Below are positions 11,573 to 23,809 of a DNA stretch of 64,000 nucleotides, piece after piece; the first letter of the stretch is position 1; each line of letters opens with the position of its first letter. The stretch spans positions 1 through 64,000 of the forward strand of contig JAGEMR010000121.1 in the NCBI GenBank assembly GCA_021030915.1, read 5' to 3'. Position numbers and translations under genes: made by a program. The notes beneath the pieces are model-generated. The model made no database searches. It was not told the origin of the DNA and worked only from the letters and a program-made list of their open reading frames with translations. The stretch is from Astrothelium macrocarpum. Its lineage: Eukaryota > Ascomycota > Dothideomycetes > Trypetheliales > Trypetheliaceae.

Positions 11573-12570
11573 CGTCTGAGCAGGCTGTAACGCCAATGGC
11601 GGCTTTGATGTTGTTGCAATTGCGTTCTCACTTGTCACGACAAGACATTGAGGGGGCAGATAGCATTGATGTAGCAGACAAAGAGGTTCGATATCTTGGT
11701 TTCTGGGGATCCACACGCTATATACCTCCCAGAGCTCTCTACGCGAAGCATGTCAGTGCACGTTGCAACTCAATACGCTTCTTGGAAGTATGCCCGGTGG
11801 GTCTCAGGGTCTGGCAGCAGCCTCATTGAGGAATCTGGCAGGCTGGCGACGTAAGAATGGCTGCCGGTGACTGGACGAAAGCGGATCATTCCTGATGCGT
11901 TTGGCCCCGAGTACCACATTCGATGCTGACCTTCCTTCTCGTCCATGGTGAGGTCACCCATCTATTCCCCGACGGTGCTCGATCGGCATCGGCGGGATTT
12001 AATGATGGGTTGCGTAAAGGGCGTAGGATTCGAGGCTGGATGATGAGATTTTAGCATACACCCGCGTGGAGGGGAGGAGGGGCATTGGCTGCGGACGCTG
12101 GGGGGGAGCACCCAGAGAGGTGCCTCGGTGCTCATCTCCGCCAATGGGACCAAATGTCGGCCCTTAGCTGCAGCCGCTGAGCGACAACACCCAGCTTCCG
12201 CAGCATGCCAATACTCTCTTCCTCTGCCATCCAGCCTTTCTGGGCCCAATCATGCCGACTCCAATGCTGCACGCTCATTCTAGGTCCTCGTGGCCGCTTT
12301 TCTGCCGTCAGCAGCGGGGTTCGACTGGCCATGAGAGGGCGCATGGCAGGCTGATCGTCGATACCTGGGCTCTGTCGTGCATCTTCAACTGCCGCAGGCC
12401 ATCGGGCTAGCCGGGCGATTATCAGCTCTAGCTATCATGTAGGTACTGAGCTTTGTAACTGGGGTGGTAGCTGTATTGATATCCTTCTCAGCTGAAAATC
12501 ATGTCGATCAAGCCTTTTTTCTCTTCGTGAATGAACAGACGTTCATTCTGGCGCACGGTGGTATTGCAAA
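11573..12570. promoter_or_regulatory. Shared divergent upstream region
   Basis: One kilobase separates the start codons of the Ser/Thr-rich surface protein (leftward) and the pepsin-like membrane protein (rightward). No gene is supported in it. Both promoters must lie here, so co-regulation is possible. No specific operator was identified. Confidence 0.45.
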
Positions 12571-14850
12571 ATGAAGCTTTCACGGCTATCAGTGCTTAAT
12601 CCGACTATAATCCTTATCTTGTTTAATTTTTACGCCGCTTCTAATCAGGCTGGAGGTCCATTGAGCATTCCCCCAACTCTAGAATGGTGAGAAGCCTCTC
12701 AGCTTAACATCAACACAGCTCTAACAGCGCAAAGGGGTGGCAATGACGGGCCTTGGTCTACATTCTGGGTGCAAGTTGGAACTCCTCCGCAATCGGTTCA
12801 ACTCCTTCCAGGGACTTCCGCAGATGCTCTGTGGGTGGTTTTGTCTGAAGGCTGTACAAGCCAGGACCCGTCGAACTGCAATTCATCGCGATCCGTGTTC
12901 ACAGAAAATACTTCGACATCATGGCATTTAATAGGGACCTACCATCTTGGACTATCTGAGGAAAGCTCTCTGGGCTACAACCAATCCGTAGACAATGCCG
13001 AGGCCGCCAACGAGACATATACTTTAGGTTTGCCTGGAAATGGACTACCAACAATTAACAACTCCGTCGTCGAGGGATTCGCAACCAAAGACTTCTATTT
13101 GGGATTTATAGGGCTTTCGCCGCAAGCCATCAATCTCACAAATATCACCGACCCACAGCCAAGCCTGCTTCAGTCATTGAAAGAATCAGGAGATATACAA
13201 AGCCTCTCATGGGGATACACAGCAGGATGCCAGGCATTGGACAACTCAGCATATGGAAGCTTGACTTTGGGCGGCTACGACAGCTCCCGCTTTATCATCA
13301 ATAATCTCACGTTTCCTCTCACCTCAGGTTCTCCGAGCGGTCTTGAGCTGGCCATTCAATCCATAAAGACGGATGCCCCGAACAGTCCTCCTTTGCTGTC
13401 GAGCGGGATAACGGCATTCATTGACACACTTGTACCTGAGCTTTGGCTACCCGAAGAGACTTGTACCGCTTTTGAACAAGCTTTCGGGATCACTTGGGAT
13501 AACAATACGCAGCTCTATCTGTTGAACGCCAGCACTCATAACACGCTTACTAGTCTGAACCCAAACGTTACATTCGAATTAGGTGTAGAGAAATCTGGTG
13601 GTGATACTGTCAAGATTTTGCTGCCGTACACCGCATTCGATCTCAACGCGCAACCCCCGCTTGTTTCTAATGAAAGTCTTTATTTCCCATTGAAGCGCGC
13701 GCAAAACTCAACACAATATACCCTTGGACGGACTTTTCTTCAAAATGCGTATATCATCGCAGATTATGAGCGTTCCAATTTTTCCGTTTCTCAGGCTATT
13801 TTTCCTTCGAGCTCAATACAGGAGAACCTCGTACCTATATCTGCCAGTTCGTCAGGTCAACCAAATCCGTTGCTTCCACCAAGCCAACCCATTTCGCCAA
13901 GTCATTCTGGTTTAAGCGGCGGAGCCATTGCAGGCATCGTCATTGGTGTATTGGCTGCCATTGCAGCACTTGTTGCCCTGATTTGGTTCCTCCGTAAACG
14001 GAGCAAGGACCAAGACGCCAAGAAAAATGAAGAAGCTTATGTTTACCCAAAGGTCGAGCTTGATGCACAAGAGACAATGCTACCTGCAAGGATTGATCAG
14101 CACCATAATCAAGGATCTGGGCTGGTAGAACACTATCAAACTCATAAGACAGAGCTTGCCAACGAGCCGATGGTAGAACTTGATAGTGGGATGACCTCGC
14201 CGGCCGAGCTCGGGAGTGATCAAGCTTCTCCGTCTAGAGATCTCGAAGCAACTCAAGCTACAGAGCTGAATGGCCATGACGCAACGCCGCAGCACGAAAT
14301 GCCTGCGCTAACCAATCCATACTTCCCAGTTCGCACTCCAAACTTCGGAAGCCGCGAAAGAGTTGGTGGTAATCCAAGAGTGTCAGAATTAGCGTCAACC
14401 TCAGAGCCGAGCCAAACTTCTGAAGTCATCCGAGCCAGACAGGTTAGTCCTGAAGGGAATATGTCTCCTGAAACTAGGAGTGAGCTCGGATCCTTGCAGG
14501 ACAGACCAATTAGCCCTGAAGTTCGGAGGACGTCTCAAGCGACAAATGAACTGGAATCCCTACATGGACGTAATCTGAGTACCGATGGCGCGACCGCCTC
14601 AGAACCGGATAGCGAGTTTGGTGATAGAGGTCGAAGAGTTAGCCCTCCCTTGTTATCCCCAAACATGACGACCTATTTCTCTCCAGTGTCGCATGATAGA
14701 GAACCCAGTCCCTACATCACCCCAATGTATGATGCGCCCTCCGATCCTTTTGGAATATCCCATATAAGGCAAGACAGTGGTGAAGTGGCCGTCACTCCAG
14801 TTATAGGTGGTGACTCACCCAATTTGGAACGTGATAGTCACACCAGTTGA
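12571..14850 (+). CDS. Membrane-anchored pepsin-like protein, predicted non-catalytic
   Basis: Two exons (12571-12686, 12735-14850) give 743 aa. An N-terminal hydrophobic segment (ILILFNFYAA) serves as signal peptide. The ectodomain has the peptidase A1 layout: WVQVGTPPQSVQLLPG, then ADALWVV, YLGFIGLSP, and SLTLGGYD. The first catalytic D-T-G is replaced by P64-G65-T66, and the second is D269-T-L, so both active-site loops are altered. Many NxS/T sequons are present. One membrane helix lies at about residues 436-457 (AIAGIVIGVLAAIAALVALIW) with stop-transfer RKRSK. A Ser/Glu/Pro-rich cytoplasmic tail of about 285 residues follows. A surface receptor or adhesin role is inferred; similar pepsin-like membrane proteins are common in Pezizomycotina. 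Confidence 0.85.
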
Positions 14851-15936
14851 ACGACTCTCGTGACGTAAGGCAGAAAGATTTCATTGGATTCCGTGGGATA
14901 CATTCAAGCGTCAATTGAACGCTAGTAAGAGACGGAAGTTAGGGAAATCACTTGGAATGCTTTATTGGGAGGAACTTTGTTCAGGCGATACCGGAGACCG
15001 GGACCAAGAATACCAGTCTTTTCTGACGAAATGTTGATGATTCCACCATTTTATGTTCGAAAGTGTTTTATAAGCGGCGTTTTCACTAACGTGGGTATTT
15101 CCTCGGATATGGAAAGAAGCATTGGGTGTGGAGTCAATCTTTCAAAGAGCATCAGTGTAGGCACTAGGAAAAAGGAAACTTTGTCTTATCACTCAATCTT
15201 GCAACATCCTTGATCAATTTTCCCAGTGTCATAGGCTGCACGAGCCAGCCTACCGCCGAATCCAAAGGACGAACCTTTCCACTGGTCTCTCTCGGTGCCA
15301 GCGGGCATAGCAGGAGTCGGCCAAATGTGCAAAATAGAGCAAAGTTCAACAAGACTAACTTCTCCATCACCCACCAATCGTACGTGAAAAGTGTATCCAG
15401 GATAATTAGAGGAGATTTACCATTACCTAGAACAATAAATGGCGTTGCGATCTGTTGCCCTACTGGCTAGATGGATCATCTCTCATACAACACGCAAGGT
15501 TATAAATATTTGAATATGTCAAAGATCTTATTCAGAGATGCGCTACTCACTGTAATCGAGGATCTGCTCAAAATTCGCGCAGCAAAGTACATTCTGTATA
15601 CCAGAAGATGGTATAATCCTATTTAATTGACCAGAGTCTGTTTAACTCGGTAAAGTATCTGTCTCCTGGATATCTGGTTTTGGCTAATGGGGATTTTCTT
15701 TAGTGATGACTGTCAAAAGCTGGTAATTACTCAGTAGTAAACAATCTTTCCACCAGGATATCAAGCCAAAAACCCTTGTCACCCAATCAAATATTCAAGA
15801 AAAGGATAAGTCCTGAATTCAGCTCTTGAATGCACAAGAGATCAAATGGGCGATAACCATACGCTCCAGCAATCTAACTCTCAACCGGAGAACATGGCCG
15901 CCTAGCTTTACATCTCGCACTGTCCGCAAAGCAAGC
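14851..15936. other. Intergenic, no supported gene
   Basis: About 1.1 kb between two convergent genes. Only short overlapping open frames without domains are present, so this is mainly 3' flanking sequence. Confidence 0.5.
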
Positions 15937-16689
15937 TCAGTCCTCGTTATTTGTCTCTTGCGATAAGTCTTGGGCTCTTTTAGTGTTGTTTCGAATCTTG
16001 GGAAGATCATAAAGGTTGCTGCCAGGATTCGAAGTTAGCCCACAAGGAGGATTTCCAGCTGGCAGCCGGCCGTGAGTCGCCCACATCCAACCGACCCCGT
16101 TGATCGTGAAAAAATCACACAGCGCCTGCCTATTCATCCCAATTGTAAACTTGGGTGAAAGGAGCAACAATTTTATAAGAAAGAGCATGCGGACAGCATC
16201 CTTTTTGGACCCTGAAAATCCGACGAACGATACTGGACGGTAATAAGGCTCGCAGTCAACACCATCCTTGCCTGGTAGCGTGGTCTCTGGTAATCTAGAT
16301 AGCACGCCCAATAGAAGAGCCAGCCATGTTTTAGGAATTCTTGGAGTATGGAGGTCGAGCGATCTCGATTTGAAGCGCTGTCGACTTTGTTGCTCGAGTT
16401 CCCTGAAGAAGTCATGTATCAGAAAGGTCAGCTGGCATTCTGCACGGACTGAATCTCCTGCATTAGAGACGAAATGAGCGTCATGGCGTGTTGCTACTTC
16501 GTTGAAGTACTCATGACGGATTTGATGACAGACCCTTGGCAAGCTTTCTTGATGTGGATTAAGAGAGACAAGAGGATCAATGCGGTCATTAATTGCAGCT
16601 GTGTACACTTTTCCGTACGCGCTAGCAACATAAAAATAGACAATATCACGCAGCTCCCTGGGGAGGTCGAGAAAGCCAGTAGACGCCAT
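15937..16689 (-). CDS. F-box-like (2EXR-type) family protein, paralogue 1
   Basis: A single-exon protein of 250 aa. The N-terminus, FLDLPRELRDIVYFYV, is the F-box-like helix of a large fungal family. A Cys-containing VCHQIRHEY segment follows, then FFRELEQQSRQRFKSRSL and a hydrophobic WLALLLGVLSRLPETT block that match the order of blocks in the four related genes in this window. The ATG at 16689 was chosen because it begins six residues before the box; the open frame extends slightly upstream only via non-ATG codons. The family is usually uncharacterised. A link to SCF ubiquitin ligases is only by analogy. Confidence 0.7.
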   Translation of the reverse strand: MASTGFLDLPRELRDIVYFYVASAYGKVYTAAINDRIDPLVSLNPHQESLPRVCHQIRHEYFNEVATRHDAHFVSNAGDSVRAECQLTFLIHDFFRELEQQSRQRFKSRSLDLHTPRIPKTWLALLLGVLSRLPETTLPGKDGVDCEPYYRPVSFVGFSGSKKDAVRMLFLIKLLLLSPKFTIGMNRQALCDFFTINGVGWMWATHGRLPAGNPPCGLTSNPGSNLYDLPKIRNNTKRAQDLSQETNNED

Positions 16690-17208
16690 AGAAGCAAGAC
16701 TCCGTATGTGTTGGCAGTCGCTCAACTATGTCTAAGCCTTGAAGATGTTCCGAGAAAGTTGAGTTGTCAGAATCCTGAGGAAAGGTATAAGCTGAAGAAT
16801 ACAAAGAGGGAAATCTAACAGTGAGGAGGCAAGGTCGCTGTCACAGTATTGTATGATGCTCAGATGTTCTCTCTCGCCAGAGGAAATCATAGAAATACCA
16901 TAGTTTGTCCGGATGCGAATAATACATATAAGGAGCCAAATTAAGATAACCTCCAATCAATTTTTACATTTTTGCTATATATAATAGCTGCAGTCGACCT
17001 CTCATCAATGTAACAGGTTAGTTGAATGGCCATGACTTCACCAGGATACCTCCAAAGCCGATTCAAGATTTTGATTCTGCCCGGGTGGTCAGGGCATTTT
17101 TTTCCTACCACACACCAGCACACTGTCAAACCACCTTACATCACTGATTAACTCCATGTCAAGTCTGATCGTAACGCCAAGCAAGCAGATATGTCGCTCT
17201 TTCAAGTC
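16690..17208. other. Spacer between two F-box-like paralogues
   Basis: About 520 bases between the start of paralogue 1 and the end of the broken paralogue 2. It should contain the paralogue 1 promoter. No further gene is seen. Confidence 0.5.
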
Positions 17209-18009
17209 TTATGGCCGAGCCCAAGACGATTTCAAACGGCGGACTGGCTTAGGATACGGCAGAGGATCACCGATCACTCCCATTTTATGCTTTCGAAACC
17301 GCATGAGTCCGACCGAAAGTGACCATTGGTCAGGAAGGCTGATTGCTTTGTGACAGATTTGAGTTGCGTAATGCCACTGAAAATGCCAAAGCGAATCGGA
17401 GCCCAGAACTTCACGGATGCGATGTTCCATGCTCAGTGGCATCTGGCGCGCCACAAATCGTTTGATTTTGTTGAAATCCCCATAAAAGGAGGAATAGACT
17501 TCATTGAGATGTGCGGACACGTCCCTAGTGCCCACACATTTTCCAGTTCCATCGGAATAGTAGTGATTGATCATCAATACGTCTTGGACTTCAGGCAAGA
17601 TACAATTGAAGTGAATCCAGAAGAAACCGGTCAGGACAACTCGCCAGTCACTGACATGAACGCGAAGAGGTCGACTAAGGAATGAAATCTTGTCTTCATA
17701 GCTGAGCTCGTCCAGAAATTGTCGGATATGTAGTAACAAGTCGGATTCTACCATGTTGCTGAAATGGTATACGCCTTGTTCTTTGATAGTAAATAAGGTC
17801 ATGTCAAATTTGACAAGGATATGGAGGAGCTCAGACTGGACTTGTCGGCATGTTTGGGATCAATAGTGTGCTGGAAGGGGTGCCCAGCCTGACTTCGTTG
17901 GTAATTGTCCATAGCTGTTCTCTTCCGCCAGCAGTATGACTTGCTTGTAGATCATTTCCCGGACTTCAGAGGGTAGATTGAGGAACTCGAAGTGACCTGA
18001 AGTAGTCAT
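17209..18009 (-). pseudogene. F-box-like family protein, paralogue 2, one premature TGA
   Basis: From an ATG at 18009, the frame encodes FEFLNLPSEVREMIYKQVIL, the family F-box-like motif. It then meets one in-frame TGA at 17862-17860 (codon 50). Beyond it the same frame continues without interruption to 17209 (266 codons in all). The continuation starts directly with the conserved SQTCRQVQSELLHIL block and then shows the family blocks IRQFLDEL and FWIHFNCILPEV. No GT-AG intron can remove the TGA. The lesion is a single codon, so the gene is either very recently inactivated or the base is an error. A second in-frame ATG at 17802 could start a truncated product. Confidence 0.7.
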
Positions 18010-18648
18010 TGTATCGTTCTTCGAAGGGATAATATTTTCTTGATGGGAGGTTCGTGGGAAGGATCGGCAGTGTCTCTGCTGGTCGCGTTTTCAACAAATC
18101 GCTGTGGTACACTGCTTAGAACTCGATGTTGTAGTGAAATCCGAGCGAGAAGTACTCTGATATTGAGTCATAGGGACCATGTTAAATATATCGAGATGAG
18201 TTATGTCATACGTCCCAAATTGTGATGGCTTTGTTCGATTGAGTGATAAGGAAGGTAGCTGTGCGTGCTGAAGCGCAGGACATCACTCTTTGTCACATTT
18301 CTGCTGTGACTGCCTTTACAAAGCCCTAGACAACTTACGAAAAACTTCAATTTGTCTCTTTTTTCATTATCGCTGTGTCAAAAACCGACCTCTCTTGTTC
18401 TTAAAAATTCATTTGACATTCGGAAGTCGATATCTAGCCAATACTCTAGATGATGAACGCTTCGAATATCACTTATGATATGATCCTGGGCCACATATTC
18501 TCCAACACGGGCTTTGTTCATTTTCCACTCGAAAGCTGGCTGACTTGGAGACTTCAGCAACTAGCTGACGAGCGATTTGAAGCGCTGTAATTACTAAAAC
18601 TACTCACCATGGAACGACTGTGGTACAGACCCGTCTTGTCAAGCCTCT
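18010..18648. other. Intergenic, no supported gene
   Basis: About 640 bases upstream of paralogue 2 and downstream of the decarboxylase. No supported coding potential, repeat or RNA gene was seen. Confidence 0.5.
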
Positions 18649-20456
18649 TCATTTTAAAAATCCTGCCTCCTTCATTTTCGCCACCTGCTCTTCTCCTCTC
18701 ATCGCCAATTGCTGCACCAACCGCGCTGGAGCATCAATCTTCTCCATCACTACTTCGACCATCTTCACTCCCGGCTGATCCCCGAATTCTTTATCTCTTA
18801 ACACCTCCTCCATTTCCGCCTTCGTGCGCACACAGCGGAAACTGCGCTTTGCCTGCTCATCGTCCATCCCGAACAGTTGTAGTGTATATCGGTAATTGTA
18901 CGGCGCAATATCATTGTAGCTCTTAAACGGACCGTGGATCACCCGCTCGATCGTGTACCCAGCATTGTTGATCACCATGATCATGACGTCAAGTCCGCGT
19001 GCAATCATTGTGCCCACCTCCGCAATCGTTAGCTGGAAGCTGCCATCTCCAGTGATCAATAGCGTGCGGCCCTGGGGCTTGCCGGTTTCCTGCGTAAGTT
19101 CACGAAGCGCAGCGGCCGCGCCGAGCGCTGCAGGTGTCGCCCATCCGATACTGCCATAATAATTCTGCGTTTGGAAGGAGAATTTAGAGGGGAAAGAGCA
19201 GTCCGTGAATCCAAAGGCAGCAGTGCCGGTGTCCGCAAAGAGAATATCCCCAGGACGGAACCAAGCGCAGAGACGAGCCCAGATCCAGGCTTGGGTGATG
19301 TGAAGGGCGTTGTCGTCGTCAGCATGGATGCCATTCGCGAGACTATGATCCGGGGTTGGGACAGAGAGTGTGAGGTTCTTAATGGTAGCAAGTAATCGGC
19401 CGAGGAAAGGCTTTATCCATATATTGGGGAATCTTTTTCCTTTCACCTTATTTCCGATTTATCAGCGTCTTCTAAGACAAGAAACTGAGAAGCACTTACA
19501 ACAACAGATTGTGGATTAATCTCTACACTGTTCGATTTGAAAATCTTCCGAGAGAAGCCTGAGGTGTTGGTGTCTGTCGGTAAATCTCCGAGGACAAGGA
19601 CCAGATCACTGCTTTCTATGACCTGCTTGGTACCAACAGACGAAGCTACGCCATTGTAAACACCGATCCAATTTGGAAGCGTCTCGTCGTAGATGCTCTT
19701 TCCCATGACAGAAGAGGAGACAGGGATACCGAGTTTCTGTAGTAGTTCTTGTGCTTCATTTGTGACGTTGTGTCTATGGGTTAGAACATCGACAAAGCCA
19801 GTGGGATTTTGAGCTTGCTTCAAGGCGTCGATGACAGCTGTGACCGCTTCTTCCTCTATCCGAGCATCAGAAGGCATAGATAGATCAATCTTGGTGTCCA
19901 GTCGGCTGGCTGGGACTTGTTCATGCACCATGTCGAGTGGGAAAAAGATGTAGACAGGAAGCGACTGAACGAAGCACTTGCGAATCACACGATCAATTTC
20001 TTGGACAGCTTCGGCCAAGTCCGAGGTATGGGCTAATTCTGCTGCGGCACATCGTGTGGGTTCTGACATTTTGCTATAAATTCGGTGATCGGGGGCGAAT
20101 CCAATGGAATGATGAATCATCAAACGATCCCTTTGCATCGGTCGTCTGGTTTGTCCAACAATATGAATGACCTTAACTTGCTCAGCTTGAGAGCCAGCCA
20201 CTCCATTAATCGCACTTAATTCCCCGACGCCGTGTGTTGTGACGAGGCAGCCAGGAATTCCTTTGGCTCGACAGTAGCCATCAGCAGCATAGGCAGAATT
20301 GAGTTCATTGGCATTGCCCATCCATTGAAGCCCGGGGACTTCGTAGACGTAGTCAAGTAACTCCAGTTGGAAGTCTCCCGGCAGTCCCATAATGCTACTG
20401 ATGCCCACCTCACGAATTCTCTTCCACAAGTAAAGACCTAACGGAATAGTCGCCAT
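18649..20456 (-). CDS. ThDP-dependent 2-oxo-acid decarboxylase (pyruvate decarboxylase family)
   Basis: Two exons (20456-19500, 19446-18649; intron 53 nt) give 584 aa, close to fungal PDC length. The enzyme decarboxylates a 2-oxo acid to an aldehyde in the cytosol. The ThDP-activating glutamate is Glu51 (ANELNSAY). The active-site histidine pair is His115-His116 (IHHSIG). The ThDP/Mg motif is GDGS at 452-455, ending with NN at 479-480, followed by GYTIE with the conserved Glu486. Pyruvate decarboxylase and aromatic (phenyl- or indole-pyruvate) decarboxylase cannot be separated by eye. The neighbouring dioxygenase on the same strand makes an aromatic substrate worth considering. Confidence 0.88.
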
Positions 20457-21433
20457 CTTGAAAGAAAGGGTGATCTTGCAGATTCAATGGATTTGTGGGA
20501 AGCAGGACAGTGTAAGTTCCAAGACCGTAGAGATTCCAAGACAGTGTAGATTCCAATGAGGAACTGAAGACGTGGAACCAGAAATTAGAAAAGCCGAGCA
20601 AACAAAGACTAAGGTAATCACATGTCACGCAAAATTAGCGTTGACGACCTTCAGAGAATAGGAATTCCAAAGAGACGAGCGGCAAGAAAGCGGGTCTTAA
20701 ATCTTTTCCAACGTTTGCGGATGACCTATAATGTTAGCATATGTCGTGACCTGCTCCAAGTTTTGGGAGGTAGTGGTACAGTTAAGGTAAAGGGCGTTTA
20801 GTGGGTAAGCGGCTACCATCGGCCTTCCAATACGCACCTGCGCCTCGGGTCGATGTATCTAAACACCGACTATCCTGGTTCTCAGATAAGCTACCTGTTT
20901 AAAGCAACTAAGGTTGTTCCTTGTGAAACCAAATTAAACCCTTGCAGGCACATTCCTTCCGAATAGCAAATACTCTGATAGTTTGTCGATAGCTAAAATT
21001 GGAGCTTCATGGCAGGTCAGTATCACTTCGGGAGCGGCATTTCTTTTGTCACCTTCGTGAACTACGTGTTCTCATCTTTCAATCCTGCTAGAACACGTAT
21101 CATTACTCATCAGGGTCTGTAAAACTCCGATGTTGAAAAGGATTCCCGTTCTATCCGAACGATCTTTGGACCCTGAATAGGACCGAAACTTTAATGCCTA
21201 GACAAGAAGCTCACGGCACGTGTCGGCAATTCTGCTTCACTTGGATCTGTCAAATATGCGACATATCTGCATTATTTGAACCAATAAAGGCCTAAACTCA
21301 GAGTACATTTGATAACATAGACACATGACTCGGACGTAAGATGTAGCAAGCATTCCAAATTTGTACTTACATGTAAGCTTTTGCATTCAAATAAAGTCAT
21401 GATGCTCAAAACTCTTTGGTTTTGGGTCGTTGG
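20457..21433. other. Promoter side of decarboxylase, 3' flank of dioxygenase
   Basis: Almost 1 kb upstream of the decarboxylase start and downstream of the dioxygenase stop. No open frame with a recognisable domain. It should hold the decarboxylase promoter. Confidence 0.5.
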
Positions 21434-22602
21434 TCAATGCTTCGAAAAATTATCAACAGCCGAATCACCTGCTGTACTGGGCACTGTAGCACCATCAATG
21501 CTGGCTTGCTTTGACATGCTGCTTGGAACAAGCTCAAAGTCGTAGCCCAGCTCGAATTTCGCTCGAGGATCACCCTGCAAGAGCTCAAAGTCGACGACCA
21601 AAGAGTCTTTGACCGCAAAAACAGCATCGTCTGTAAGATGTGGGTCAATGCGATCAAAGATTTGCGTCACGACAGGCTGGTATCCGGGTGCAGTCAGCTG
21701 CAATCTGATGTTAGCCAATGTCACATCATACATCGCCCATAGATAGCTCCTACAATGAAATGAATATGTGCAGGTCGCATCGGATGCCGGTCCAATAGCT
21801 TCAGCAATGTCCCAGAGGGCCCATCATTAGGGATGGGATAGCTTGTTGGTCTCAGACACACAAACTCGTATTTCCCATCCTTCCCCGTTGTGAACCTGCC
21901 TCTGAGATTATAATCTGGCTGATTTGGATCTTGTTGCTCATAAAGCCCGTTTGGAGCTGTGTGCCATACATCCAATTCTGCATTCTCGATAGGAGCCTTC
22001 GTAATATGATCGACCACATTGCCATGCATCAGAGTATAGTCGCCATCATCAATACCAAATACGATTGATTCTCCCATCTTTCTTCTCGGCGCGTCTTTTC
22101 GCCAGAAGGGCCCGAGGACAGCAGAGGCAGTTGGGCCGTCTCTAGCGTCAGTAGCGAGTTTGTAGGTAATTTCGTCGACGAGTGATTCCACACCAAGCAC
22201 ATCGAAGAGGAGTTGACCTTCATTACGACGATCGTCGGACATCTTTCCGGCTTCGTTGAGCTGTGATATGCAAATTACGTGAGCTGATCTTTCTTTCATA
22301 TACCCAGTCCAATTGGACAAGAGAGATTGAAGCCTTACCATTTCCACAGCTGCCATCCACTCGTCGACCGTAATTTCATTTTCTCGGCAGAAGTCGTGCA
22401 TGTGCCGAATCAAGCTTGGCATGACCTGCTTCAAACGCGGCAACGCATTTGGGCCTGTGGCATTGATGACAGTCTGTGTGAAGTTGGGATTGTATTTTTC
22501 GATTTTTGCGTGACCATTGACGGCTCCATAGGATGTTCCATTGGTGCTTTGCTGCAGGATGTGATCTTCTCCATGATCATGAATGCTCAGATTCTCCATC
22601 AT
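21434..22602 (-). CDS. Intradiol ring-cleavage dioxygenase (catechol/hydroxyquinol 1,2-dioxygenase type)
   Basis: Three exons (22602-22339, 22260-21754, 21697-21434) give 344 aa. The first intron is 78 nt, in frame and free of stops, so an ORF caller would read through it; removing it restores EM-LNEAGKMSDDRR. The protein has the N-terminal helical dimerisation domain of catechol dioxygenases and a C-terminal Fe(III) domain. Expected ligands are Tyr195 (PNGLY), Tyr229 (PTSYPIP), His253 and His255 (RPAHIHF). The reaction cleaves a catechol or hydroxyquinol ring between the hydroxyls to a muconate-type acid, feeding the 3-oxoadipate pathway. The motif DGPSGTLLKLLDRHP resembles hydroxyquinol-type enzymes, but this subtype is uncertain. 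Two start ATGs are adjacent; the first was used. Confidence 0.9.
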
Positions 22603-23809
22603 ATCGTCTTCTTAGCTAGAGACGTTGATCCTGGTGCTCGAGAGCTAGAACTGTAAGGTGAGTTTTAAGAGCCGTTCTGTAGTTCTCTGTAGCTTCTCCT
22701 CCGTGTTCTTTTAGCTCATCTCATATGAACCCAAGACCATGATTCGGGATGCAGCCCGCCGGTCAAAGGATTGTGTCAGCTACAGTACGCTGGCCCCGCA
22801 CATCTAAGCTTTCGCTTTGGCGGAAAAGCCCTTGCTACGGGTGATTAGGACATACTTACCAACGTAGTGCTCATCAGAGGCTCTGAATCCCATGATTAAA
22901 GGGCTTACCCTTGTGCTAACGCGGAAGATCTCCGCAATGAGTATTCGAGATGACTTGAGTGACTAATGCATTTTGTGTTCATCGTGTAAGTGTCGCCCAA
23001 TTTTGGGAGATCCACAATTGCCAGGGGTTAAGCTGCTGAGTCAGGTAGGGAAGCACATCACCCCTGCAAAACGGAATGTATTCCACTCCACAATTTTAAA
23101 GGATCGATTAGATACGTCAAATCCCGTTTGCGTTGCATTAAAGCTCCTCTCACAAATGAAAGGCTAAAGGTATTGGTTTTTTCTTCGCTGCACCATATCC
23201 TGGTAGCCAGTTATGATCATATCAAGTTCCACAGATGAATATGATTCATGGATAGTGTGTATTAAGTAAAGCTATTTCCTGGATCACCATCCGAGCCGTC
23301 TCTAGACGAGAAATGAGAAATTAAGAAAGGGCCCGTCTTTATCAAACTTCTGCGTACCTAAATTCTGACTAGAAGCACCGGGCGGCAGCCTTTACTCCAA
23401 CAAATACGAACCTACACATTCACCTCTAGTTCCGTCAAGAATCGGGCAAACCCACTTGCTTAACTAGCCTTGCTTTTACTGCTTTTTCCACGCAACCATT
23501 CCAAGATGGATGGGGAACCCATCCAAGACCCGTCGCCGTCATAATGTCACAACGATGCCAGACTGTTAAAAACTATGGAAATTCTTTCGAGACGATAGTT
23601 CAGCTCCAGAGATATGGCGGGTTATTTTAGAAGAGCAGCAACTCAAGTCTGACATGATTACTACAACTAATTTTTTCCCGTTGATGCCAACTTTGCCTTG
23701 ATTGTCTATCTCTAATCTTGCACCCACCACATCTTCAATATTGTAAGCCCCCCTTATCCAGCTTCTCGAGACAAAAACTTTAGGCGCGATGACATAATTG
23801 GTTAAATGA
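22603..23809. other. Intergenic, promoter of dioxygenase
   Basis: About 1.2 kb with no supported gene. It includes the dioxygenase promoter on its left side. The right side leads into the decayed reductase domain, and any further upstream part of that gene is too degraded to recognise. Confidence 0.5.

Noticed and set aside
19171..19395. Short plus-strand frame inside the decarboxylase
   Set aside because: Antisense shadow of a conserved ThDP-enzyme exon.
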